Assembly (NCBI RefSeq): GCF_040958095.1
Contig: NC_091165.1
Location: 26,565,479-26,629,478, forward strand
Direction: 5' to 3'
Source: Procambarus clarkii
Taxonomy: Eukaryota; Arthropoda; Malacostraca; Decapoda; Cambaridae
DNA: 64,000 nt
The notes under the pieces: model-generated
What the model saw: only the letters and a program-made list of their open reading frames with translations
Database searches by the model: none
What the model was told of the DNA's origin: nothing
Shown here: piece after piece, positions 15,243 through 64,000 of the stretch
Numbering within the stretch: position 1 is the stretch's first letter
Layout: each line of letters opens with the position of its first letter
Translations under genes and position numbers: made by a program

Positions 15243-15517
15243 TCCTGGTCCTCTCCCCTTCTCACCTGTGGTAGTGTAGGGTGTTTACCTGTGGATGTTA
15301 AAAGGGGCACATGACCCTCTTCACACCTGTGGGAACTGGGGGGGGGGTCTGTATGCCGAGCTGAAGCGTTTAGGCACGAGTTACCTTTGTTGTTTGTGTG
15401 TGTGTTGAGGGGGGGGAGGGTTGAGTGTTCTGGTTTGTGTAGGGGGGGGGGGAGGTTGTGTATATACCTATTTGTATTCACCTATTTGGGCCTTCAGGAT
15501 TGAATATGGACTTTTGG

Positions 15518-15519
<2 letters not shown>

Positions 15520-15599
<80 letters not shown>

Positions 15600-15672
15600 C
15601 ACCTAACTGTGTTAGCGGAGGCTGAGCTTAAGTTCTCAAGTTCCACCTCTCAATCTTCAGTTTACAGTGTGT
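15520..15672 (-). mobile_element. (GT)n joined to a LINE tail
   Basis: (GT)n at 15520-15596 joins actcacctaactgtgttagc, a diverged LINE tail in minus orientation. Confidence 0.75.
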
Positions 15673-16245
15673 GTGTGTGTGTAATTACCTAAGTGTGTAA
15701 TTACCTAAGTGTGTAATCTGAAGTAATCAAAATATAAGCGTTTGTTTTATCACAAATGTTAATACAAATATGGTGTCATGTTCCCGTGACAGTGATGTCA
15801 TGGTCGCCCATGACACTTTGGTCATTCTTGCCCCATGACAATGTGGTCATTCTTGCCCCATGACAATGTTATATTCAAGTTGGACAGCTCATCACGACAT
15901 GTGTGTCTTCACTACATGAAGATGCTGATGGTGTTTACATATTCGGGACGATTTCTCATCTGATGAGTGGGAGTCTCTCCACTCTCATCACCTGATGAGT
16001 GAGACTCTCTCTCCACTCTCACCTCTCACTCTTGCGAGGCATGGGGGGGAAAGTTAAGGCTCGCTAGACACACTAATAGTTCAGACATTAGCATCATCAT
16101 TAGTGTGTCGCCAACATTTAGCTCATCACTGTGAGTGTGTGTGTGGCTGACAGTTTGGGATGAATAGTTCAACACTCTGTCTCTGGTTGTTTCAATCTGT
16201 ATAATTCCTGGAGAAAGTTTTGAACACTTGATGATTCAGACGAGT
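15673..16245. other. Unassigned sequence with small duplications
   Basis: ccatgacaatg with gtcattcttgcc is repeated at 15815-15870, and a ctctccactctcatc unit is doubled near 15970-16025. Confidence 0.5.
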
Positions 16246-16249
16246 CATC

Positions 16250-16363
16250 GTGTGTGTGTGTGTGTGTTCGAATAGTGCTTGCGAGGGTCAGGCTTCGGCT
16301 CTTTGGTCCCCACCTCTCGATCATCAGTCAACTGGATTAAAGGTTCCTGGGCCTATTGGACTC

Positions 16364-16414
<51 letters not shown>

Positions 16415-16632
16415 CGAGATGCGAATCTGTACGTGTGGGAGTCTGTATACGCGTGCGTGCGTGCGAGCGCTCCGGGACCCGCCGGAGAGTGGACTATAAA
16501 AACTCTGGAGATAACTTTCTTTCCGGTGTCAGCTCATGACGAAGGTGGGGGGGGTGGGGGGATGTGGGAACATCACCTAACAGTAAATAGGTACCTGGGA
16601 GTTAGTCAGCTGTCACGGGCTGCTTCCTAGGG

Positions 16633-16688
<56 letters not shown>

Positions 16689-16790
16689 AATATATGTTGT
16701 AGACATAGAGGAAAAATAGATTGGTTAGAAAGGCAGGGTCCAAGAGATAAATAGCTCGATTCTGCATACACAAATAGTAAATACACACAC
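16250..16790. mobile_element. LINE tails, (GT)n arrays and a SINE family 2 body
   Basis: Minus LINE tail 16266-16366; (GT)n 16368-16410; family 2 body at 16570-16630 (aataggtacctgggagtta); (GT)n 16634-16680; plus LINE tail about 16715-16790. Confidence 0.75.
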
Positions 16791-16799
16791 TTAGCTAAG

Positions 16800-17100
16800 T
16801 GGGCTAAGCTAAGCTAAGTTGATGCTAAGATACTGGGGAAGATAGGAGACGCAGACGATTGTAATGCCCTTCAAATTGATCTAAGTAAAATAAGTGCTTG
16901 GAGCGTCTAGTGGCAAATGGAATTCAATGCAAATAAATGTCATGTTATGGAATGTGGATTCGGAGAAATAAATAACACACACAACTTGCAAATTATGTAG
17001 AAAGGAATTACAGAACCCTAATAAAGAACGAGACCTTGGGGTGGTTATGGACAGTAAGTTGTCGCCAGAGGAACACATAACCCGCCAAACACACACCGAA
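16800..17100 (+). mobile_element. LINE reverse-transcriptase fragment
   Basis: The + frame gives DDCNALQIDLSKISAWS, WQMEFNANKCHVME and ERDLGVVMDSKLSPEEHI with stops between, the thumb-side region of CR1/L2-type RT. Confidence 0.8.
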
Positions 17101-17870
17101 ACTACGACGTTGGTACAACGTTCGAGCAAGTTTTAACACCTCCTAACCAGTTATAACAACCAATATAGCAAGTTGTAACAGCGTTCTAATACGTCATAAA
17201 CACGTTAAGCCAAAATGTAACAACTTTATTACACGTTGTAACAAGCGAAAAATAGAGACAGTTTCGGTTTGTGTTTCCAGGGAAAGAACATTGTGAGAGG
17301 AGCGTATGTGTCGCTTTCCAACTCCAGACTTGCTCTTATTTATATGACTGGTGAAATTACTAAAGAAACTGTTCATGACTTTTGTGTGACCACAACTAAT
17401 ATGTGGTCACACAAACATATTTGCCTACATATGTAAATATTATTATTTATGCTCTTCTGATTTGTTAAGTACTATTCTTATGCCCTTTCTAGAATGTTCC
17501 GCCATCATTACTTACTGTTTGATATTGGTCAAATCTATAGTAAAGTTAGTGAAGATAAATTAGTTGATAATTAGCCAAGTGAGGGGGTTATTTTTCATAC
17601 TAGATGCTAGTGTTTGAGCCTCGCAAGCAGCCCGTTCTCATAAACAATGGCCAAAGGCTCGTTAATCCAGCCGCCAAAACACTGTTTATGGATGAAGACG
17701 CACTACACGCGATCAACCAGTCCTTAGGCTGTTCTCGTACAGTCTGCGCCGGTCACAAGCGACGCATTCGTCAGTTCTGCTGTAAATGTTCAAAGCGAAG
17801 CATTGTTCGATAAAAGTTCGAACATCATCGGTGTGAAAGTTCCAGTCCGTCCTCCAGTCCGTCCTCCAGT
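17101..17870. other. Unassigned AT-rich sequence, then start of a dispersed repeat
   Basis: 17100-17230 is rich in gttgtaaca/gttataac words. From about 17610 it shows gttcga-containing words shared with 17875-18275 and 34790-34950. Confidence 0.5.
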
Positions 17871-17874
17871 CCAT

Positions 17875-18275
17875 CCTCCAGTCCGTCCTCTAGTCTGTCC
17901 TCCAAACAAAGACCCATAAGTGATTCCATGCACCCGCCAAACCCCCCGGCTGTTTATGAATGAAAAACGGTTTACACACGACTCACAACTGGTTTAGTTC
18001 GAACACTTCCGGAACAAGTGCTTCACTGGCGACTTGTGTTCGAACCACAACGCTGTAAATGCTTCACCTACGTACTACAAATACAAATAATCGCCAACAG
18101 AACCTAAACACATAACCTAACCAGTGTCTAAATATGTACATTATGCTAATATCTTATAATATTAATTTATATTTGAGAAAATTCCCGTTTTGAATGAAGA
18201 GCATGTAAATATTTATGAATGCGTCTGTGGGGTCGACCGCTGGATGTAATGGACTTGAGTCGAGGACGGGTTGGA
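17875..18275 (+). repeat. Dispersed repeat R1, copy 1
   Basis: About 400 bp closely matches 57285-57690 in the same orientation, including aacacttccggaacaagtgc, tcgccaacagaacctaaac and ggacttgagtcgaggacggg. Both copies end at the same point. Confidence 0.85.
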
Positions 18276-18510
18276 AAGTTCGGTGTGTAGACCGTTTTTC
18301 ATCCATAAACACCGGGTATTGCGACTGGATTACGGAGCATTTGGCCATTGTTTATGAGGACGGGACTGCTCTGCTTCCCACAGCTACAGTCGATATTTGT
18401 TCGAAAAAATGCTTCATTCACATCTTATGTTCGAAGCGAGCCTTTTGAAATGCTTCGGCCACATCAACCCGTCCTCGACTCAAGTGCATTACATCCAGCG
18501 GTCGACCCCA
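18228..18510. repeat. Inverted repeat formed by R1 ends
   Basis: 18228-18274 is matched in reverse complement by about 18464-18510 (ggtcgaccgctggatgtaat), enclosing about 190 bp. It may be the end structure of a fold-back element. Confidence 0.8.
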
Positions 18511-18671
18511 GCCTGAGGAAAGGTTGTAATGTCTACATATGTACTTTTTAGACCTCTCCTTCGTCCTGGAGGGCGTGGAGAGGTCACTGGAGGGCCTTCG
18601 TCCTCTCCCCCTGCCTCCCTCCACCTTACCTTAGAGTTAAGTATTTCAGTCGTGTTGTTTGAACAATCAGA

Positions 18672-18746
18672 TACGGGCTCACCATAGCCCGTGCTACATG
18701 GACATTTCATTCCGAGTAGCTAAATCTAAAACAACAACAACAACGA
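18672..18746 (+). repeat. Short repeat R2 (gggctcaccatagccc)
   Basis: It carries a small hairpin word and an (AAC)n tail. Other copies are at 21247-21312, 23145-23205, 32516-32583, 45782-45850 and 55965-56033, in both orientations, which fits a small retroposon. Confidence 0.8.
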
Positions 18747-19054
18747 ACAATCAGATATAGAGACAGCCAGGGAGAATAATGGAGGGGCAGAGACAGCTAG
18801 AGATAGAGAGATAGAGATATAAATGGAGAGATAAGAGAGAATATGATTGTTATCGAGTAATATTTCACATTTTATTCTTTGTTAAGTTTAATTTATATGT
18901 GTCTTGTCAATATTAATGTTATTGCTATTATTTTTCCTCCATTATGAGAGTGAAAGCTATTTTAAAATAGCGTCCAGAGGCAGTGGAACTAATGCAGCGT
19001 AATTAATTACTGGGTAATATACCCCAGCAAGATATATTGTATTCGCAGGTGTTA
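18747..19054. other. AT-rich sequence upstream of the protease gene
   Basis: GA/TA-rich at 18755-18850. No clear TATA or initiator could be assigned; it may be promoter or intron. Confidence 0.4.
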
Positions 19055-42903
<23,849 letters not shown>

Positions 42904-45440
42904 ACGCCCCCTTCCCGCCCACCTCGAGTGCGTCGCCTGATGTTCCATTCGTATCGTCGAGGTGTCCATCCCAAAGATGGTCACTTAGGTGTAATTTCAC
43001 ACCTGGCGATCCAAAAAGGCCACCTAGACCCACCTAGATCCAAGCAAACACGTCACCTTCTGGATCTTCTAGATCTGGATCCTCTGGATCTTCGAACACG
43101 TCATCTAGATGATTGTATACGTGTCACCTAGTGTTCAAACGTAGCCATAAATATATAGAAATATTTCTTATCTAGGAGAGCATCTGCTAGATTTTTTTTG
43201 TTTAATATCACCTCGTCACTGTTTGACCAACATCACCTGCAAGCTTTAACCTGTGTTAGCTCTCTCCATCACCAATAAGAAAACCTCTCGTTAGGGAATT
43301 GCAGATGATCTGTCTCTCCCGGAGGATGGCAGATAGTCCCCGAGGACGTAGTCTACGAGGAGGACTACAGAATCCTCCGGAAGACATCGTTTAGTGGGAC
43401 TTAGGTAGCTCCTCAGGAGGGCATCACCTAGACACTTCTTGTGTGCAGATAAAATGATAACATTATTTATCTGATACACGTAAGAAGCTGCAACAGAAGG
43501 CAAGACTCTACATAAACTAGTGAACACGATTGTGCCTTCATATGAAATGAATTCTTATATATATATGTATATATAAGTTAATGTCTCAGGAATGATCACC
43601 ATCCTAATATTTATGGTAATAGTGTTATAAGACGGAACACATTGTGTATCATACGAGTAGTTACGCTCACCACCACCTTGAACCAGTGGCGCTGATGTAG
43701 CTCTCCGACGTCACAAGGGCGACTCGTTGAGGACTTGACAAGAACGGAACGCGTTAGTAAGACGTTCGTAAGACACAGTCATTATTAGGGTATGTGATAC
43801 TTAGACTTGTCTCACGCCCTTGAATTCCCCAACTTTAAGTGCTACTTGAGACTAGTGTCATTAGTGAAGTGAGGTGTCGCCTTGAGTGCTTCATGACAAG
43901 TTGCTGAAAAAAAGTTGTGTCACATTGTCTCTAGTTGTTCTGTTATTGTTGCAAATATTGATATTATATATATATTTATACGCCCTTGATCGAGCCTTTT
44001 GCAACAAGTGTACAAGCGACCCTCTCGTGCAAGCCATCATCTTGCACGACTATGTACACGTCTTGTTGCTGTAGCTGTTTAGTAAGTAAGACACAAGTGC
44101 CATTACTGCTCCCTCTGGGCTTTCAACACCATAATCCGGAGACCTTGAACATACCTCTTATGTACACTCAGCCCTGTGTTGTACTCTAAAGGTACATATT
44201 TCCCTAGATAAATATATATATATATTGCTGCTAAATATATGATGGGTAGTTTTGTATGTATAGTTTAATGTATAGAACTTTGCTTGTGTTGATAATACAC
44301 GCAGTTGTCATAAACGTTGTGTTTTTAGAGTTTGTCTGTCCCAGGTTGTTATTCATTGTAGTGGTTATGTTTGTGTGTATAATGTTGTGTGTATAATGCA
44401 CAGGTGTGTCCGGTACACGCCTCGTGGCCACACCAAGGTCCGTAGCCACACCAAGGCTTGAGGCCACACTAAGGCTCCTTGGTGTACATGTACATCACTG
44501 GCGTGTTCAGCAGGACTTGTGTACAATACCTGCAGGCCGGGTTAGACAGGGGCTACCAGCAGGGTGTGAATGTGAGTGTATGTGAATGTGTGTGTGAGAG
44601 AGAGAGAGTCTGGTTGTGAAAGGACAAATCAAACATTACACTAGGGAACAAGATGGTGGGCGAGCGTAGAGACCAAGATACAGCAGAGTACAGTGCTGGT
44701 CACTGCTGGCCACTGCTGGTCATCTCCACTCACCTGAAGACCTCAGCATCCTCACTCCCCTCCTCCCTCCCTTCTCACCACCCTCCCTTCTCACCACCCT
44801 TCCCTTTCTCTCTCACCTTCCTCATAATGATATCCACTCACTCCCTCCTCACCTTAATTTATTCACGCTCCTTCAACATTCCTGTTAGCCTTTCACAAGT
44901 TTTTACCATTTTTGGACTCATAATCTTTGTTAGTTGATTGAAACTCCTGTTGATGTTTGTAAAGTCTGTGTGCAACACTGCAACTCAAATTTCAATACTG
45001 TTTTGTGAAGAGACAGATTTGGAATTTTTTTTTGTTTGCAGTGACCTGATGGCTGCTGTCTATAGTGACGGTGGTGAGGACAGGAAGAAGCCCTGACGGT
45101 CACTGTCTATAATGACAGTGATAAAGCCAGGAAGCTTAATTTGTGGCTTGTGAAGAGTTTCCCCCTCTTCTAGTTATTCAGTGTTTTCCTTTACATTTCC
45201 AACTAGCATTGTGCTAACCCCAACAGGTAGATTGATCCATTGGTATACTACTTCTCTGGGAGAAGCAAACAGGACAGTCTCAGAGGCCACAGTCCTGAAA
45301 GGGGAGGAGGGTGACATAGGGGGGGGAGTATATATATAGAGTATACTTATCACTGTATACCTGAAGTATACTCATCACTGTACACCTGAGGTATATCGTA
45401 GACTTTGTGTAATATTATTTGTGTAAATAAAATAAAATTA
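42904..45440 (+). other. Probable 3' UTR and downstream region of the protease gene
   Basis: No coding signal. 43010-43110 is rich in ctagatc/tggatct words. AATAAA-like signals first cluster at about 45425-45436, so the UTR could be about 2.5 kb, but polyadenylation cannot be fixed by eye. Confidence 0.4.
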
Positions 45441-45479
45441 CAGAGTTGTTTAAATAATCCCATCTCTTAATGTTGCTTT

Positions 45480-45725
45480 GGTTAAATATTGCTTCTATAT
45501 AATATTGGGTTTATGTAATATTGAGTCTATATAATGTTATATAGCATTATATTACAACATTATATAACAGCCTAACTGTTCATAGTTATGTATTCTTAAT
45601 AGATTAATATGAACAGTTAGGCTGTTACATACTATTGGGTCTATATAATATTGAGTATATACTATTGGGTCTATATAATATTGATTATATACTCTTGGGT
45701 CAATATAATATTGGAATGTCACTGG
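45480..45725. repeat. AT-rich degenerate tandem repeat with a 25-bp hairpin
   Basis: attgggtctatataatattg recurs. 45565-45626 has cagcctaactgttcat and its reverse complement, a strong hairpin. Confidence 0.75.
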
Positions 45726-45781
45726 CGACGAGACAGGGAAGTCAGGACAAGTATAAAGGGTAAATGGGATGGCAGTATTGG

Positions 45782-45850
45782 ACGGGCTCACCATAGCCCG
45801 TGCTACATGGACATTTCGTTCTGAGTAGCTAAATCTAAAGCAACAGTAAC
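45782..45850 (+). repeat. Short repeat R2
   Basis: gggctcaccatagcccgtgc, then gttctgagtagctaaatc. Confidence 0.82.
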
Positions 45851-46573
45851 GGCAGTATTGGCGTTCCTGTGACCACTGTGGCTGCTGGGTTCCTCCTGCG
45901 ACACATATTCCGTCCTTCATGTGAGGCTTCGATTCTCCTCTCCGAAAGTCGAGGCGGATTCCCCCCCCCCTGAAGTTACATCATTGTCACACATGTGGTA
46001 ATCTTGATAGGTAAAGTGGCCCTTGAGGAGGAGTTTATTCGCAGTCTGGAGCAAATTGTCATAAGAGCAATGTGTTAACTGAACAGCGGAAGAACTGGGT
46101 GCTGCAAATAGCCTAATCCGAGGAGATTGGAAGGTAATCAAGTAAGGTGAGGTTATTATGAGTAAATGACTATTAGTACTTGGAGGAGATTGGAGGAGAG
46201 AGTGAAAAAACGTAGCCCAACTATTTGGTTCGTTATATAAACACTTTATTGAAGAGCTAATGACATTTTTTTCACCCGCCTCGGCCAAGCCTATGAAATA
46301 AAACAATTTTTTTTTTACATTTGATTAATTTAATGTTATAAAAATCAAAAGACTTGCATCTTTTCAGGAAAAAAGACGTCCTTGATCAATTATAACCACT
46401 GTTTTGTTTTTACCATGCTGTTAAGGTAAGCAAAATGACCAATTCCAGCCTTTGTCAATATCTTATCACAAAGTTATATAACCTGGCACATGAAAAAGCT
46501 TTTAATTATTGTTTAGGCCACTAATCTTACTATATATATATATCTCTCTCTCTCTCTGAGATGCACCATAGCT
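45851..46573. other. Unassigned sequence, probable 3' UTR of the membrane-protein gene
   Basis: On the minus strand it follows the stop at 46574. A TTTATT (AATAAA reversed) lies near 46243-46248. No other feature. Confidence 0.4.
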
Positions 46574-61563
<14,990 letters not shown>

Positions 61564-61889
61564 CTGTGGAACTGTTTTGTGGGACTTGGGTGAGTTGGGG
61601 CGCCACGAGTGTGAAGAAATTGTATCTGTAATGTGCTTTTCAGGTTTACATGAAGTCTCAACAGGGGTTTGCAGTTTACATGCATAAAAAGCATATTTAA
61701 GAGCAGTTTACAGGCATATTATTTTTCCTCCTAGTTCATGAAAATTGGGATTATTGATATGCTGAACAGATTGTAAATTTTGCACCAAAATTCATTCTCC
61801 CCTCACAAACCCAATATCCCCCACCCACCCCCACACACTCGACTTCCTCCACCACACATACCCCATCCCCCCCTGACACATATACCCCA

Positions 61890-62345
61890 TTCCCCCCACA
61901 CGCACCTCATACCCCCCCACACACTCCATACCCACTCCCCCCACACACTCCATACCCACTCCCCCCACACACTCCATACCCACTCCCCCCACACACTCCA
62001 TACCCACTCCTCCCACACACTCCATACCCACTCCCCCCACACACTCCATACCCACTCCCCCCACACACTCCATACCCACTCCCCCCACACACTCCATACC
62101 CACTCCCCCCACACACTCCATACTCACTCCCCCCACACACTCCATACCCACTCCCCCCACACACTCCATACCCACTCCCCCCACACACTCCATACCCACT
62201 CCCCCCACACACTCCATACCCACTCCTCCCCCCACACACTCCATACCCACTCCTCCCCCCACACACTCCATACCCACTCCTCCCCCCACACACACACACT
62301 CTATATCCACCCCCACACACACACACTCTATATCCACCCCCCCCC
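61890..62345. repeat. Minisatellite, 24-bp unit, about 16 copies
   Basis: actccccccacacactccat followed by accc. Later units gain an extra tccc or extra ca. One strand is almost purine-free of G, so it is open in several frames. Confidence 0.95.
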
Positions 62346-62399
62346 ACCCACACTCCACATCCCCCCCACACACACCTTCATTGTATCTCATAAAATCCC

Positions 62400-62700
62400 T
62401 TAGGATCTGTAGCAATGAGTTGGAGCAGCAAGAGGAGCCCTGAGGCGCTGACCAAGGCGTCTGTATTCACGTAGTGTCCGTGTCGGGTACTGGCGCCTGG
62501 CTCTAGTCCTCCCCTCTGGGTTCCGACGCGGCCACCACACGAATAACAATGCGGCCGGGTGCTGGTCGAGGACGCCGCCGCCGCCTACTCACGCCCCCTT
62601 GATACGCCTGTTACAGGTGGCTGACAACCGCTGATAGCGTATTCGCGTGCCTGATAGCGTGCTGGCCGAGCTGACCTGGTACCACTCGGCTAGCTTTGCT
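62400..62700 (-). promoter_or_regulatory. GC-rich stretch, possible promoter or 5' UTR of the membrane-protein gene
   Basis: It is the only CpG-rich stretch upstream of exon 1 (62520-62600, with gccgccgccg and gcggccg). No ATG or splice donor could be fixed, so this is inference from position and composition. Confidence 0.3.
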
Positions 62701-62778
62701 TGGTGGAGGGAGCTGCTGCTGCTCCTGGGTCTTGGTGTACAGGTTTCCGATGCCTTTGACCAGGGTTAGTGTGCGAGG

Positions 62779-62832
62779 GGGGGGGGGGTTGAGTAGAGGA
62801 AGTTTGCGTGTGTGTGTGTGTGGGGGGGGGAT
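62779..62832. repeat. G-runs and short (GT)n
   Basis: Two G-runs (about 62779-62789 and 62822-62830) around a GT tract. Confidence 0.9.
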
Positions 62833-62844
62833 GGGGGGCAGTGT

Positions 62845-63535
62845 TGGTGTACTCGTCTAATTGTGCTTGTGGGAGGTTGAACATCGGCTCTCTAGCCCGG
62901 CTTCTTATCTACTGGTGTTCAGGTTTCTGAGCCAATTAGGCTCTCTAATCTACGTTTGAATCTACCTCTACCACATCACTTCCTAGTAGATTCCATTTAA
63001 CTGGCACTGAAAAAAAATTATTTGTAATGTGTCTGGTTCATTCGATTACTGTTTCCATCTGTTGTCCCCTTCACCCATGCTAAAGAATGTTTTTATCTAT
63101 CCTAATAATTATACTGAGAATTTTGTATGTGGTAATCATGTCTCTGCAAATTCTCCTGTCCTCAGGAGACAGGTTCGGTGTGATGTCAACCCCAGGATCT
63201 CTAAGGATTTCACTTCCATGGGGCACCTTGTGTTCTGGTCCCGTGTTGCTCCAGCACAGTAGCCATATGTGGCACTATTGTTTGTCCAGGTCATCTTGTC
63301 TCTTGCTGTCTTCCTCAAGCCTTAATCTTTATATTTTGTCTAATCGTAAAACCTTGAGAGGAATGGGCCTGTTGCCTCTGGGAGATCATTCATATAAGAG
63401 AAACAGGAGAGGTCATGGATCCTCATCCACTGGAGTGCCTTCTGGTACACCTGCCTTCTTCTCCAACTTGTACACTAATCTCTTATTGGGTACTGTGTTA
63501 ATGGCCTTCAGGCAGTCCACATATATATAGTCTAC
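62845..63535 (-). mobile_element. Decayed LINE
   Basis: Tail gtactcgtctaattgtgc, degraded C-terminal region (62935-63130), then RT-region words (aatgggcctgttgcctctgg, gtgttaatggccttcaggc) in minus orientation. Confidence 0.75.
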
Positions 63536-63739
63536 CCACCCTTTTTGTCAATTTTTTTCTTCACCTATTCATAGATTTATATTAAACCTGTGAGGCAAGA
63601 TTGACCATCTTTAAACGCGTGTTTGTGTCCTACGAACGTTCCTTATAGAGATGTGCTACTCTGGGCCGGACTTACACCTTTGGGGGACTTGGGCTACTAC
63701 AAATTCGGGAGGCCCTCTACATGGAAATTAAATGACATG

Positions 63740-63875
63740 ACATAAAACAAGGGAAGGGAACTATCAAGGGAAAAAGTGCCAAGCCATTTCGACTGTATAG
63801 CACTTGGAAGGGATCAGGATAAGGATTTGGGATGGGACGGGGGGTGAGGAATGGTGCCCAACCACTTGGAGACAA
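63740..63875 (-). repeat. SINE family 3 fragment
   Basis: aaaagtgccaagccatt, ggatcaggataaggatttgg and gaatggtgcccaaccactt. Confidence 0.8.
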
Positions 63876-64000
63876 ATAAAACAAGTGAACTACAATGGTG
63901 ATAAAGCTGCATGTATTCGAGAAGATGTTAGTCCGAAGCAGACACTTGTCGGATTTTGGGTTTTCTCAGTATTATTAGCTAAGGAGTGATGTTGACCAGA

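Noticed and set aside
14845..15279. Pro/Gly/Thr-rich open frames as a collagen-like protein
   Set aside because: They come from a 15-16-bp GC-rich minisatellite with length changes that shift frame.
61780..62415. 207-codon open frames on both strands
   Set aside because: A 24-bp C/A-rich minisatellite gives open frames on both strands, one a His/Pro repeat and one a Gly/Cys/Val repeat.

Overview
This window is metazoan nuclear DNA from a repeat-rich genome. Three things point to an arthropod, most likely a decapod crustacean such as a crayfish: small exons with canonical GT/AG junctions separated by kilobase introns, a serine protease very close to insect Stubble, and very many dinucleotide arrays mixed with decaying LINEs and tRNA-derived SINEs. 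The decapod assignment is inference; no species can be fixed from the sequence alone. There are no operons, CRISPR arrays, rRNA genes or convincing functional tRNA genes.

Two protein-coding genes explain nearly all the coding signal, and they converge. The first, on the + strand (19055-42903), is a Stubble-type trypsin-like protease in seven coding exons whose phases join without a break into 578 codons. It has an N-terminal hydrophobic segment, a six-cysteine disulfide-knot domain, a Thr/Pro-rich stem and a complete S1 catalytic domain. The second, on the - strand (46574-61563), is a 15-exon gene for a large secreted or type I membrane protein of about 764 residues, with one C-terminal transmembrane helix. 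I compare it, with moderate confidence, to the poorly characterised metazoan LolA-like-domain proteins. Its true 5' end is not resolved. The 3.7 kb between the two stop codons holds both 3' UTRs and some simple sequence.

The rest is repeat. Positions 1-19000 are intergenic or upstream and hold LINE and SINE fragments, many (CT)n, (GA)n, (GT)n and (TA)n arrays and several coding-like minisatellites. The introns of both genes carry the same families: LINE 3' ends that run directly into (CA)n arrays, at least four SINE-like families, fold-back elements with long inverted arms, and minisatellites of 13, 15, 20, 23, 24, 28, 31, 35 and 49 bp. Positions 61880-64000 return to minisatellite, G-runs, LINE and SINE remnants.

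I did not find a convincing new molecular system. The best leads are the unusual membrane-protein gene, the LINE tails that appear to seed microsatellites, a family of palindromic elements inside introns, and a 21-bp minisatellite open on both strands over about 730 bp.
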